Origin: Flavobacteriales bacterium
Lineage (GTDB): Bacteria > Bacteroidota > Bacteroidia > Flavobacteriales > BACL11
Direction: 5' to 3'
DNA length: 6,701 nt
Assembly (NCBI GenBank): GCA_002730985.1
Contig: PCBP01000011.1
Span: forward strand, 1 to 6,701
In this document: one piece after another, positions 1-6,701 of the stretch
Numbering within the stretch: the stretch's first letter is position 1
Layout of the letters: each line of letters opens with the position of its first letter
Notes under the pieces: generated by a model
Seen by the model: only the letters and a program-made list of their open reading frames with translations
Told to the model about the DNA's origin: nothing
The model's database searches: none
Made by a program: the position numbers and the translations under genes

Positions 1-39
1 AACATTCCATTTTATGTTAGATAATTAGAAAAATATTAA

Positions 40-717
40 ATGTTATTATTAAATCTGTCTATTGATTGTGTTGTTTTAGGTTTTGATAAAGACCAAAAAA
101 TTAAGGTATTATTAATAAAAAAATTTATTAACGAAAGGAATGATTTTCAATTTGCACTGCCTGGTGATTTAGTTGGAGTTAACGAGGATCTACTTTCTGG
201 AGGGAAAAGGATTTTAGAGAGCCTTACTTCTTTAGAAAATATCTATCTAAAACAGTTCTATACATTTGGGAGTCCAGATCGGACAAAACACAAGAAAGAT
301 CAATCTTGGTTAAAGATGTATAGGCAGCAGCCAGATGAGCGGGTTATTACAGTAGGATATATTGCTCTTGTTAAAATGGAAGAATATATCCCTCACCCTT
401 CTTCATTTGCTGTTGATGCAGAGTGGGTAGAATTAAGCATGGTGTCAAAAGATTTAGCTTTTGATCATAATTTGATATTAGAAAAGGGTTTAAAATATCT
501 AAGGGAACAATTAGATCATCAATTAATTTCAAATTTATTGCCTGCTAAATTTACACTTTCTCAATTACAGAGGCTATACGAGATTCTATTAGATGAGAAA
601 TTAGATAAACGGAATTTCAGAAAAAACATATCTAAAGACAGTTTAATAATAAAGACTGATGAAAAACAACAGGGTGTTGCCCATAAACCTGCACATCTTT
701 ATACTTATAAAAGTTAA
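40..717 (+). CDS. NrtR/AraR-like transcriptional regulator (degenerate Nudix domain plus winged helix)
   Basis: Predicted ligand-responsive DNA-binding regulator of the Nudix-related family (NrtR, and in Bacteroidota the pentose regulator AraR). Residues about 6-150 form a Nudix fold with the typical opening (SIDCVVLGFD), the ALPG turn (P41-G42) and YTFGSPDR (74-81). The Nudix box at 43-65 keeps E49 and R57. However, the second Gly is D43, the REU glutamate is I58 and the EE pair is S61-L62, so hydrolase activity is unlikely and the domain probably senses a sugar or nucleotide ligand. Residues 82-101 are a charged segment that I judge to be an insertion relative to short NrtR proteins. Residues 167-225 (LPAKFTLSQLQRLYE, LDKRNFRK, HKPAHLY) match the family's C-terminal winged helix closely. 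The start is fixed by an in-frame TAA at 37-39; no Shine-Dalgarno is visible. The family call is secure. The regulated pathway is unknown, because the upstream neighbour lies outside the window and the downstream genes are not metabolic. Confidence 0.88.
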   Translation: MLLLNLSIDCVVLGFDKDQKIKVLLIKKFINERNDFQFALPGDLVGVNEDLLSGGKRILESLTSLENIYLKQFYTFGSPDRTKHKKDQSWLKMYRQQPDERVITVGYIALVKMEEYIPHPSSFAVDAEWVELSMVSKDLAFDHNLILEKGLKYLREQLDHQLISNLLPAKFTLSQLQRLYEILLDEKLDKRNFRKNISKDSLIIKTDEKQQGVAHKPAHLYTYKS

Positions 718-757
718 GAAGTAATTTGTCATTTAAAAAAATCTAAAGAGTACATTT

Positions 758-789
758 TTTGACTAATATTTGACCTTTTTTTATATTTT
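758..789 (+). promoter_or_regulatory. Candidate Bacteroidota-type promoter for the propeller/LRR operon
   Basis: TTTG at 758-761 (-33 element) is followed after 20 bases by TATATTTT at 782-789, which matches the -7 consensus TAnnTTTG except for the final G. The spacing suits the Bacteroidota consensus and would start transcription near 796, giving a leader of about 14 bases before the ATG at 810. The surroundings are very AT-rich, so chance matches are likely. The rest of the 718-809 gap shows nothing else firm. Confidence 0.35.
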
Positions 790-809
790 TACGATTAAAA
801 TCATTTAGG

Positions 810-3539
810 ATGTTTAAAATTTTGCCTTTTATCATTAGTTTCTTCTTAATCAATACTCAGAAAGAAGTGATTAATCATTCTGTTGTTTATGCTTCAGATA
901 ATCCTGCAGAAAGGGTAGTTTGGGAGCATTTACGTTTAGTAGATCCTAATACTGGTGAGATTCCAAAGAATATAAGGAAGAAGGAAATGATTTTTGCAAA
1001 AACACTGCCAAAATCTACAAGAATTAATAAAACAAATTGGCTGCATAGAGGGCCTTATAATGTTGGAGGACGTACTAGAGCATTAGCTTTTGATGTTTTA
1101 GATGAGAATACTATTTTAGCGGGAGGGGCTAGTGGAGGAATGTTTCGTTCTGTTGATGCTGGCGCTTCTTGGCTTATGACAACGAAGCCTAGTCAAGAAC
1201 ATAGAATTTCGTGTTTAGCACAAGATAAAAGGTCTGGTAAAGAGAACATTTGGTATTTTGGAACTGGTGAAAATAGAGGTTCTTATTTAAGTGATGTCTC
1301 AATTTATGGTAATGGGATATGGAAATCAATTGATGGTGGTTTAAGTTGGGATTCTTTACCAATAACAACATCTAATACACCAACTATCCTCGATGGTGAT
1401 TTTGACTTTACATTTAGTATTAAAACTGACATTAGTAATGATAGTCTAGATGTTGTTTATGTTGCAACAAGAGGAGATATTTACAGATCAGATGATGGAG
1501 GAGGTACATGGTTGAAACAGCTAGGTGGTCCTAATAACAGCTATTATCAATATACTGATGTTGATATCACATCACAAGGTATAGTGTATGCTACAATTAG
1601 TAGTAATTGTACTAATAAGGGTATATGGCGTTCAGTTGATGGTCAAAATTGGGTAAATGTAACGGATTCATTATTTTCTCCTGTTTACAGTAGGGTGGTT
1701 ATTGGAATTAATCCTGCAAATGAAAACCAGGTTTACTTCTTAGCAGCAGAGACTACTGGATATGGTCAGCATACTGATGTTTTTTTTGGTGGAGAAACGT
1801 GGACTTCTCTTTGGAAATATGAGTATATTTCAGGAGATGGTACTGGTAATGGTGGCCAATGGACAGATCTATCTGGTAGTATTCCAACAAATCAAAGTAC
1901 TTCATTTGATAACTTTAATGCACAAGGATCGTATGATTTGGTAGTTAGTGTCCATCCTTCTGACAGTAATTTAGTTATAATAGGAGGTACTAATTTGTGG
2001 CGTTCTACCGATGGCTTTACATCCCCAAATAACACTTCAATAATAGGAGGCTATCGTGTAGGTTCATCAGAAGGTGATGGAAATTGGGGTTCTTATCCAG
2101 ATCATCATCCAGATCAGCATGTAATTCTATACTTACCTTCTAATGATAGTGTGATGATTAATGGAAATGATGGGGGTATTTTTAAGACACAAAATGTATT
2201 CAAGGATACTGTAGAATGGGAGTCATTGAATCATGGTTATAATACGACTCAGCTATACACTGTTGCAATAAGTAGTAATGCAAACTCAAAACTTCTACAA
2301 GGTGGTTTCCAAGATAATGGTAGTAGGCTAACTTTTAGTGACAATACAGATGCTACATGGAATATGCCTTTTAATGGTGATGGTTCATATGCTGGTATTG
2401 CTGATAATGAAGAAGATTTTTATTTAACTATCCAGAGAGGGGTCATGTATAAGATGAAGTTAGATACTAATGCTAATAGATTAGCTTTTCAAAGAATGGA
2501 TCCGGCCTCATGTGATAGTAATAAATATATGTGGATGAATCCAATGGAAATGGATGCAAATAATGATAATGTTATGTTTTGGGCTGAAGGCAATAAATTA
2601 TGGAGGAATAATAATCTCAATAATATTAGTTACAATAGTTCACATCAGAAATCAGATTTTGGATGGGAGATGTTTTCCGATACTTTATATCCTCCAAGCT
2701 TAAAGATTTCTGCACTAAGCTCTTCTTTAGACCCTCCAAATGTATTATATGTAGGAACTCAGAACAAGCGTATATACAGGGTAGATAATGCTCATGTTGG
2801 AGACCCTTCTGTAATCCAGCTTCCTGATATTTTAACTGCGGGCAGCTCATATTGTACTGATATTGCAATTAATCCTTTAAATGCTGATGAGATAATGATT
2901 GTTTATTCTAACTATAGTGTTTATTCTCTGTTCCATAGTACTGATGGAGGGCAGAGCTGGAATAAGGCGGCAGGTAATTTGGAGCAAAACAATAGCGGTA
3001 GTGGTAATGGGCCTTCTTGCCGAGATGCTGAGATTATTCCATTAGGAGATGATACTCTATACTTAGTTGGGACTACTGTAGGTTTATTTGCTACTTCTAA
3101 GATAAATGGTATAAATACAGTTTGGGAGCAGATAGGGAGCGCCACTTTAGGTTCTACGATTGTAGAGTATATTACCTATAGACAAGCAGATGGTTTGTTA
3201 GTTGTAGGAACTTTTGGCAATGGAGTTTACCAGACACATTTAAGCTCTGTTGATGATATTTTGGCTACTGGTGATAATGTTGATAATTTTGATTTAATGT
3301 TGTTTCCTAACCCTATAATTGATAGATTATCAGTAGTAGTGAATATAGATGTAAATTCAGATGCAAAAGTTGTAATTTATGATCAGCTAGGAAGAAGTAT
3401 GGGGGATGCGTATTTCCAGAGATTATATTCTGGTAATAATACAATAGAGTTGAATTTTTCTGATTATAGTTCTGGAATTTATTTTGTAAGTTTTGTTATT
3501 GATAATAAGAATTTTGTTCAACAGATAATTATAGAATAA
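810..3539 (+). CDS. Secreted sortilin/VPS10-like Asp-box beta-propeller protein with type A T9SS sorting domain
   Basis: Large exported protein, probably released or anchored at the cell surface through T9SS; its substrate or partner is unknown. Residues 1-15 form a short basic/hydrophobic signal peptide. The cleavage site is unclear; VYA at 26-28 is possible but far from the hydrophobic core. The mature protein opens with WLHRGPYNVGGRTRA (77-91), typical of these Bacteroidota propeller proteins. Asp-box turns (S-x-D-G-G-x-x-W type) occur at 114-121, 173-180, 227-234, 275-281 (one residue short), 399-404 (partial) and 710-717. Between them lie HHPDQH (432-437), GNDGGIF (452-458), GGFQDNG (498-504) and NGDGS (522-526), a motif series I associate with this family. 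About 15 blades' worth of sequence suggests two propellers, as in sortilin or GH74 folds. Residues 825-909 form the type A sorting domain, with LFPNP (831-835), a YDQLGR turn and SGIYFV near the end. The gene leads a two-gene unit with the LRR gene 14 bases downstream. An enzymatic role (for example GH74-like) is not supported. Confidence 0.85.
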   Translation: MFKILPFIISFFLINTQKEVINHSVVYASDNPAERVVWEHLRLVDPNTGEIPKNIRKKEMIFAKTLPKSTRINKTNWLHRGPYNVGGRTRALAFDVLDENTILAGGASGGMFRSVDAGASWLMTTKPSQEHRISCLAQDKRSGKENIWYFGTGENRGSYLSDVSIYGNGIWKSIDGGLSWDSLPITTSNTPTILDGDFDFTFSIKTDISNDSLDVVYVATRGDIYRSDDGGGTWLKQLGGPNNSYYQYTDVDITSQGIVYATISSNCTNKGIWRSVDGQNWVNVTDSLFSPVYSRVVIGINPANENQVYFLAAETTGYGQHTDVFFGGETWTSLWKYEYISGDGTGNGGQWTDLSGSIPTNQSTSFDNFNAQGSYDLVVSVHPSDSNLVIIGGTNLWRSTDGFTSPNNTSIIGGYRVGSSEGDGNWGSYPDHHPDQHVILYLPSNDSVMINGNDGGIFKTQNVFKDTVEWESLNHGYNTTQLYTVAISSNANSKLLQGGFQDNGSRLTFSDNTDATWNMPFNGDGSYAGIADNEEDFYLTIQRGVMYKMKLDTNANRLAFQRMDPASCDSNKYMWMNPMEMDANNDNVMFWAEGNKLWRNNNLNNISYNSSHQKSDFGWEMFSDTLYPPSLKISALSSSLDPPNVLYVGTQNKRIYRVDNAHVGDPSVIQLPDILTAGSSYCTDIAINPLNADEIMIVYSNYSVYSLFHSTDGGQSWNKAAGNLEQNNSGSGNGPSCRDAEIIPLGDDTLYLVGTTVGLFATSKINGINTVWEQIGSATLGSTIVEYITYRQADGLLVVGTFGNGVYQTHLSSVDDILATGDNVDNFDLMLFPNPIIDRLSVVVNIDVNSDAKVVIYDQLGRSMGDAYFQRLYSGNNTIELNFSDYSSGIYFVSFVIDNKNFVQQIIIE

Positions 3540-3553
3540 TTAGAAAAGAGATA

Positions 3554-4171
3554 ATGAAAAAAATACTTTTGATACTAATGATTTTGCCATCTTTTATGCT
3601 CGCACAGAAAACATTTATACCAGATGACGCATTTGAGCAAGCACTAATCAATTTAGATCTAGATGGTGTCTTTGATGATAGTGTCTACACTTCTGCAATT
3701 GATACCGTACAGCAATTGTATATTTCAAATAAGGGAATAGCAGATCTTACTGGTATTGAGGACTTTGCTGCATTGATTGACTTGTTTTGTTATGGGAATC
3801 TATTACAATCTTTAGATTTAAGTAATAATACTAATTTATTTGAGGTAAATTGTAACAGCAATCAGTTAATATCACTTTCGGTTAAGAACGGTAATCCAAC
3901 GGGGCTATGGTATTTTATGGCTACTAATAATCCTAATTTGCTTTGTGTGGAAGTAGATAATGTTGCTTATGCAAATTATACTTGGTTAATTGATAATACC
4001 GCTGTTTTTAGCACGAATTGTAATCCTTCAGCTATTTCTGAAATAGATATAGACAGGAGATTAATAAAGATTGTAGATTTATTTGGAAGAGAAGTAAGAA
4101 AACCAACCTATCAACCAATCCTTTATATTTATAGTGATGGTACAGTGGAGAAGAAAAATGTTTTAGAATAG
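3554..4171 (+). CDS. Small secreted leucine-rich-repeat protein with a short GRE...DGTVEKK-type C-terminal tail
   Basis: Exported protein of 205 residues, probably a surface or secreted binding protein; its partner is unknown. Residues 1-17 are a clear signal peptide ending MLA, with predicted cleavage before Q18. An N-terminal Gln is common on T9SS cargo, where it can cyclise to pyroglutamate. Residues 18-72 are the cap module that often precedes LRRs in marine Bacteroidota (FIPDDAFEQAL, LYISNKGIADLTGIEDF). Residues 73-140 hold about three repeats of roughly 21-24 residues (LQSLDLSNNTNLFEVNC, NQLISLSVKNGN, NNPNLLCVEVDN), fewer than usual. The C-terminus at 161-205 (KIVDLFGREVRKP, then YIYSDGTVEKKNVLE) is a recurrent tail in Bacteroidota LRR proteins. 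It has the LFGRE turn of T9SS type A domains but lacks the LFPNP strand and is only about half their length. The start is supported by a purine stretch (AGAAAAGAGA) just upstream and by the signal peptide. The gene follows the propeller gene by 14 bases, so co-transcription and shared export are likely. Confidence 0.82.
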   Translation: MKKILLILMILPSFMLAQKTFIPDDAFEQALINLDLDGVFDDSVYTSAIDTVQQLYISNKGIADLTGIEDFAALIDLFCYGNLLQSLDLSNNTNLFEVNCNSNQLISLSVKNGNPTGLWYFMATNNPNLLCVEVDNVAYANYTWLIDNTAVFSTNCNPSAISEIDIDRRLIKIVDLFGREVRKPTYQPILYIYSDGTVEKKNVLE

Positions 4172-4207
4172 CCTATCTTATTCTAACTTGTTAGGATAGA
4201 GGTTTTG
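4172..4207 (+). terminator. Probable rho-independent terminator after the LRR gene
   Basis: Immediately after the TAG at 4169-4171, 4178-4186 can pair with 4191-4199 around a CTTG tetraloop (nine pairs, two of them G-U). An alternative fold pairs CCTATC (4172-4177) with GATAGAGG (4195-4202, one bulged A), stacked on CTAA/TTAG. A short TTTT run follows at 4203-4206. The position, directly after the operon and before a separate promoter-like element, fits termination. The T run is short, so the strength is uncertain. Confidence 0.48.
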
Positions 4208-4222
4208 TAAGTGATAAATATT

Positions 4223-4230
4223 TACTTTTG
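4223..4230 (+). promoter_or_regulatory. Candidate -7 element (TAnnTTTG) upstream of fabG
   Basis: TACTTTTG is an exact match to the Bacteroidota -7 consensus TAnnTTTG and lies 17 bases before the fabG ATG. The nearest -33-like TTTG (4204-4207) is only 15 bases upstream, shorter than the usual 17-23, so the pair is imperfect. A separate promoter here would agree with the hairpin just upstream. The match is short and the DNA is AT-rich. Confidence 0.35.
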
Positions 4231-4247
4231 GATTTTAAATATAAATT

Positions 4248-4994
4248 ATGAAATTATTAGAAGGAAAGAATGTAATTATAACTGGTGCTAGTAGAGGTAT
4301 TGGTAAAGGAATAGCTGAGGTGTTTGCAGAGCATGGGGCAAATATCGCGTTTACCTACCGTTCATCGGATGAAAAAGCAAAAGTATTAGAGCAAGCATTA
4401 TCAGTTAATAAATGTAAGATCAAAGGTTATAAATCTGATGCATCTGATTTTCAAGCTGCAGATCAACTAGCAAAAGATGTAATGAAAGACTTTGGGAGTA
4501 TCGATGTGTTAGTAAATAATGCTGGAATTACTAAGGATGCTTTATTAATACGTATGTCAGAACAAGATTTTGATAATGTGATGGCTGTTAATATGAAGTC
4601 TGTTTTTAATATGACAAAAGCTGTGTCATCCTTTATGCTAAAGGCCAAATCAGGTTCTATTATTAACATGAGCTCAGTGGTTGGTGTTAAAGGAAATGCT
4701 GGTCAAGCTAACTATGCTGCTTCTAAAGCTGCAATTAATGGTTTTACAAAATCTATTGCTTTAGAGTTAGGGTCAAGAAATATTAGATGTAATTCAATTG
4801 CTCCTGGTTTTATTGAAACTGAAATGACTGAATCCCTAGATAAGAAGAATGTGGAACATTGGAGAGAGCAGATTCCATTAAAAAGAGGAGGAAATCCTAA
4901 AGATATTGCAAATACGACTCTATTTCTAGCATCTGATTTATCTACCTATGTTACTGGACAAGTAATTAATGTTTGTGGAGGTATGCTAACATGA
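4248..4994 (+). CDS. fabG: 3-oxoacyl-[acyl-carrier-protein] reductase (FabG-type SDR)
   Basis: Cytoplasmic NADPH-dependent reductase that converts 3-oxoacyl-ACP to (R)-3-hydroxyacyl-ACP in type II fatty acid elongation. It is a classical short-chain dehydrogenase of 248 residues, the normal FabG length. The cofactor motif TGASRGIG is at 12-19, followed by VNNAGITKD (from 89). The catalytic tetrad is complete: N115 (AVNMKS), S143 (SSVVG), Y156 and K160 (NYAASK). The PG motif and substrate-loop region follow (APGFIETEMT). The C-terminus YVTGQVINVCGGMLT has Cys where many FabG proteins have Asp or Asn. The GITKDALLIRM and GNAGQANYAASKA stretches are FabG-like rather than generic SDR, but a paralogue acting on another 3-oxo substrate cannot be excluded, since no other fatty-acid gene (acpP, fabF, fabD) is nearby. 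No Shine-Dalgarno is visible. The VWA gene begins 4 bases after its stop, suggesting one transcript. Confidence 0.92.
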   Translation: MKLLEGKNVIITGASRGIGKGIAEVFAEHGANIAFTYRSSDEKAKVLEQALSVNKCKIKGYKSDASDFQAADQLAKDVMKDFGSIDVLVNNAGITKDALLIRMSEQDFDNVMAVNMKSVFNMTKAVSSFMLKAKSGSIINMSSVVGVKGNAGQANYAASKAAINGFTKSIALELGSRNIRCNSIAPGFIETEMTESLDKKNVEHWREQIPLKRGGNPKDIANTTLFLASDLSTYVTGQVINVCGGMLT

Positions 4995-4998
4995 TTAT

Positions 4999-6701
4999 AT
5001 GTTAGGGTTTATTTCAGGTTTTCCATTTTACTATACTATATTCTGTATTATTCTGGGTTTAGGCTATGCATCTTTCCTATATAAAAGAGGGACAAGTATT
5101 GCTCTGAACAGATTGACTTTAGGTTTATTTATTTTTCGAGCAATCTTTACTAGTGTTTTAGCATTTTTGTTATTGAATCCTGTTATTAGATCCGATATTA
5201 GTATTACTGCGAGACCCATAGTAATCATTGCTAAAGACAATTCTCAATCTATAGAGGATGAGATTAATAATGATTTGGAGTTATTAATAGATGGATTGGG
5301 TGATTTCGAAGTGTTTACATGCTCTTTTTCAGATAAGATAAGTGATGGACTAAGTCAGAGGAATAATGGTCTGCGAACCAATTTTTCGCAGTTATTCTCT
5401 GAAATTAGTAATAAGTTTGAGAATAGAAATGTAGCAGGTGTTATTTTGGCATCAGATGGTTGCTATAATACGGGGTCTAGTCCGGAGTACTTATCTTATA
5501 ATTTTCCTGTACATAGTATTGCTTTAGGAGATACAACTAGATATAAGGATGTAAGAATTGATAATGTTGTAAAGAATGATATCACTTTTTTGGGTAATGC
5601 CTTTCCTCTAGAGGTGTCTTTAGCATCAAGTGTATCTAAGAATGAAGATACTAAACTTATTATCTGGAATAATGGAGTGAAAGAGTATGAAAATTCTTTC
5701 ACTATCTTTAGTGATGTAGATTATAATACTTATACTATTCATCTTCCTGCTAATAAGATTGGTTTACAGACTTATACTATTGAGGTAGAGGCATTAGATG
5801 CCGAAGAGAATGTTGCCAACAATGTATTTGACACTTATATTGATGTTATTGACTCTAGATATAATATTCTTATCTTAAAAGGCAAGAATTCGCCTGACTT
5901 GGCAGCATACAAGAGTGTTATAGAGAAGGATAAGAATTATAAAATAGAGGTCAGAGATATTAGTGATCATATTATTCCTGAGGAATATCAATTAGCAATA
6001 ATCTTCGGAGTTAATAATATTCCCAATAATTTGATAAATAATGATATCCCTTTAATTATTTTTAATGCAACTCAATCACATTATGTTGATCTAGAATTAC
6101 CTGTCAAATTTATTAAGGAAGGTGGTGTAGAAGAAATAATTCCATATAAAAACAAGGACTTTTCGAAGTTCTCATTTTCCCCAGAATTATTAAGGCTAAT
6201 TACAGATGCGCCCCCTTTATTTACTTCATTTGGTAGATATGAATTTGAAGGCAATATTGAATTTGTTTTAAATCAGAAGGTAGGTGCTTTCGAATCAAAA
6301 AATCCTGTTATAATGATCCAGGATATAGATGCTAGGAAGATGGCGTTTATAACAGCTGAAGGATGGTGGAAATGGAAGTTATATGATTATTCTTATAATA
6401 AGAATAATATTGCTTTTGATGCGTTATTCTCAAAACTAAGTAGATATTTGGTTTTACAGGAAGATAAAAGCTTGTTGCGTCTGGAATATGAAAAAAAATA
6501 TGAGGAAAATAATGAAGTGATTTTCCGTGCAAATTTATATAATGAGAGTTATGAATTAGTAAATAATAAGGAAGTTGTTTTAGATCTTGTTGATCAGGAG
6601 GGTAGAGAATATAATTTCCAGTTCTCGCAGGAAGAGAATGAGTTGATTGCTAGAATGGGTGTTCTCGAAGTAGGAACGTATCATTTTACTGCAGATGTTA
6701 A
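4999..6701 (+). CDS. Membrane-anchored VWA domain protein (3' end beyond window)
   Basis: The frame opens with ATG at 4999 and has no stop through the window end, giving 567 codons of a longer protein. TAA at 4987-4989 rules out an earlier in-frame ATG. Residues 8-28 and about 41-63 are two hydrophobic helices, the second ending LAFLLLNPVI, typical of a Bacteroidota family of inner-membrane VWA proteins. Residues 73-178 form a von Willebrand A domain with a complete metal (MIDAS) site: DNSQS at 80-84, T127 and D153-G154 (ASDGCYNTGSSP). The conserved ALGDTT follows at 175-180. Residues about 181-285 look like an Ig/CARDB-type beta domain. From about 288 (YNILILKG) comes an alpha/beta segment resembling the glutamine-amidotransferase-like fold, and a family hallmark, EGWWKWKLYDY, begins at 454. 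The molecular role is not established; VWA domains usually mediate metal-dependent protein contacts, here probably on the periplasmic side. It is probably translated together with fabG. It differs from BatA/BatB in layout. Confidence 0.85.
   Translation, partial: MLGFISGFPFYYTIFCIILGLGYASFLYKRGTSIALNRLTLGLFIFRAIFTSVLAFLLLNPVIRSDISITARPIVIIAKDNSQSIEDEINNDLELLIDGLGDFEVFTCSFSDKISDGLSQRNNGLRTNFSQLFSEISNKFENRNVAGVILASDGCYNTGSSPEYLSYNFPVHSIALGDTTRYKDVRIDNVVKNDITFLGNAFPLEVSLASSVSKNEDTKLIIWNNGVKEYENSFTIFSDVDYNTYTIHLPANKIGLQTYTIEVEALDAEENVANNVFDTYIDVIDSRYNILILKGKNSPDLAAYKSVIEKDKNYKIEVRDISDHIIPEEYQLAIIFGVNNIPNNLINNDIPLIIFNATQSHYVDLELPVKFIKEGGVEEIIPYKNKDFSKFSFSPELLRLITDAPPLFTSFGRYEFEGNIEFVLNQKVGAFESKNPVIMIQDIDARKMAFITAEGWWKWKLYDYSYNKNNIAFDALFSKLSRYLVLQEDKSLLRLEYEKKYEENNEVIFRANLYNESYELVNNKEVVLDLVDQEGREYNFQFSQEENELIARMGVLEVGTYHFTADV

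Noticed and set aside
40..717. Active Nudix hydrolase
   Set aside because: The essential glutamates of the Nudix box are replaced, and the C-terminus is a winged helix typical of the regulators.
734..760. A-run and T-run pairing as a terminator for the Nudix regulator gene
   Set aside because: The stem would be about seven A-T pairs with an 11-base loop and no G-C pairs; such pairing arises by chance in DNA this AT-rich.
1189..3145. Short minus-strand reading frames (1189-1371, 2626-2868, 2921-3145) and a plus-strand frame at 1762-1944
   Set aside because: All lie inside the well-supported propeller gene, and their translations show no recognisable domain.
810..3539. GH74 xyloglucanase identity for the propeller protein
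   Set aside because: The Asp-box and tandem-propeller layout is similar, but I could not find the GH74 catalytic aspartate contexts, so no enzymatic name is given.
4991..5005. ATG overlapping the fabG stop (ATGA) as the start of the VWA gene
   Set aside because: This frame stops after four codons. The VWA frame is entered only from the ATG at 4999, which gives the two expected membrane helices.
4463..6532. Short minus-strand reading frames (4463-4669, 5496-5702, 6347-6532)
   Set aside because: They are opposite strongly conserved motifs of FabG and the VWA protein and have no features of their own.
4999..6701. BatA/BatB aerotolerance protein
   Set aside because: The two helices are both N-terminal, and long Ig-like and amidotransferase-like regions follow the VWA domain; BatA and BatB are much shorter, with a C-terminal helix.

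Overview
The window is AT-rich DNA, probably from a free-living and possibly marine member of the Bacteroidota. The main evidence is two secreted proteins with type IX secretion (T9SS) sorting tails, a system confined to that phylum. Supporting evidence is the near absence of Shine-Dalgarno sequences, TAnnTTTG-like promoter elements, and protein families typical of the group. All five genes lie on the + strand, closely packed, with no mobile element, CRISPR array, tRNA or rRNA visible.

Layout: (1) 40-717 encodes a NrtR/AraR-like transcription factor, a catalytically degenerate Nudix domain fused to a C-terminal winged helix. (2) After a 92-bp AT-rich gap with a plausible promoter, 810-3539 encodes a 909-residue exported protein of the sortilin/VPS10-like, Asp-box beta-propeller type with a canonical type A T9SS tail. 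(3) Fourteen bases later, 3554-4171 encodes a small exported leucine-rich-repeat protein with a different, shorter C-terminal tail. These two genes look like one transcription unit, closed by a hairpin at about 4172-4207. (4) A -7-like element precedes 4248-4994, a complete FabG-type 3-oxoacyl-ACP reductase. (5) Only 4 bases later, a reading frame starts at 4999 and is still open at the window end. It encodes an inner-membrane von Willebrand factor A (VWA) protein with two N-terminal membrane helices and an intact MIDAS metal site.

The window therefore looks like three units: a regulator of unknown ligand, a bicistronic pair for surface or secreted proteins, and a fabG-VWA pair. The regulator's target cannot be read from this window, and no operator palindrome stood out. 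I see no convincing new multi-gene system. The observations most worth a second look are the two different secretion tails in one operon, the inactivated Nudix sensor with an inserted segment, and the tight fabG-VWA junction.
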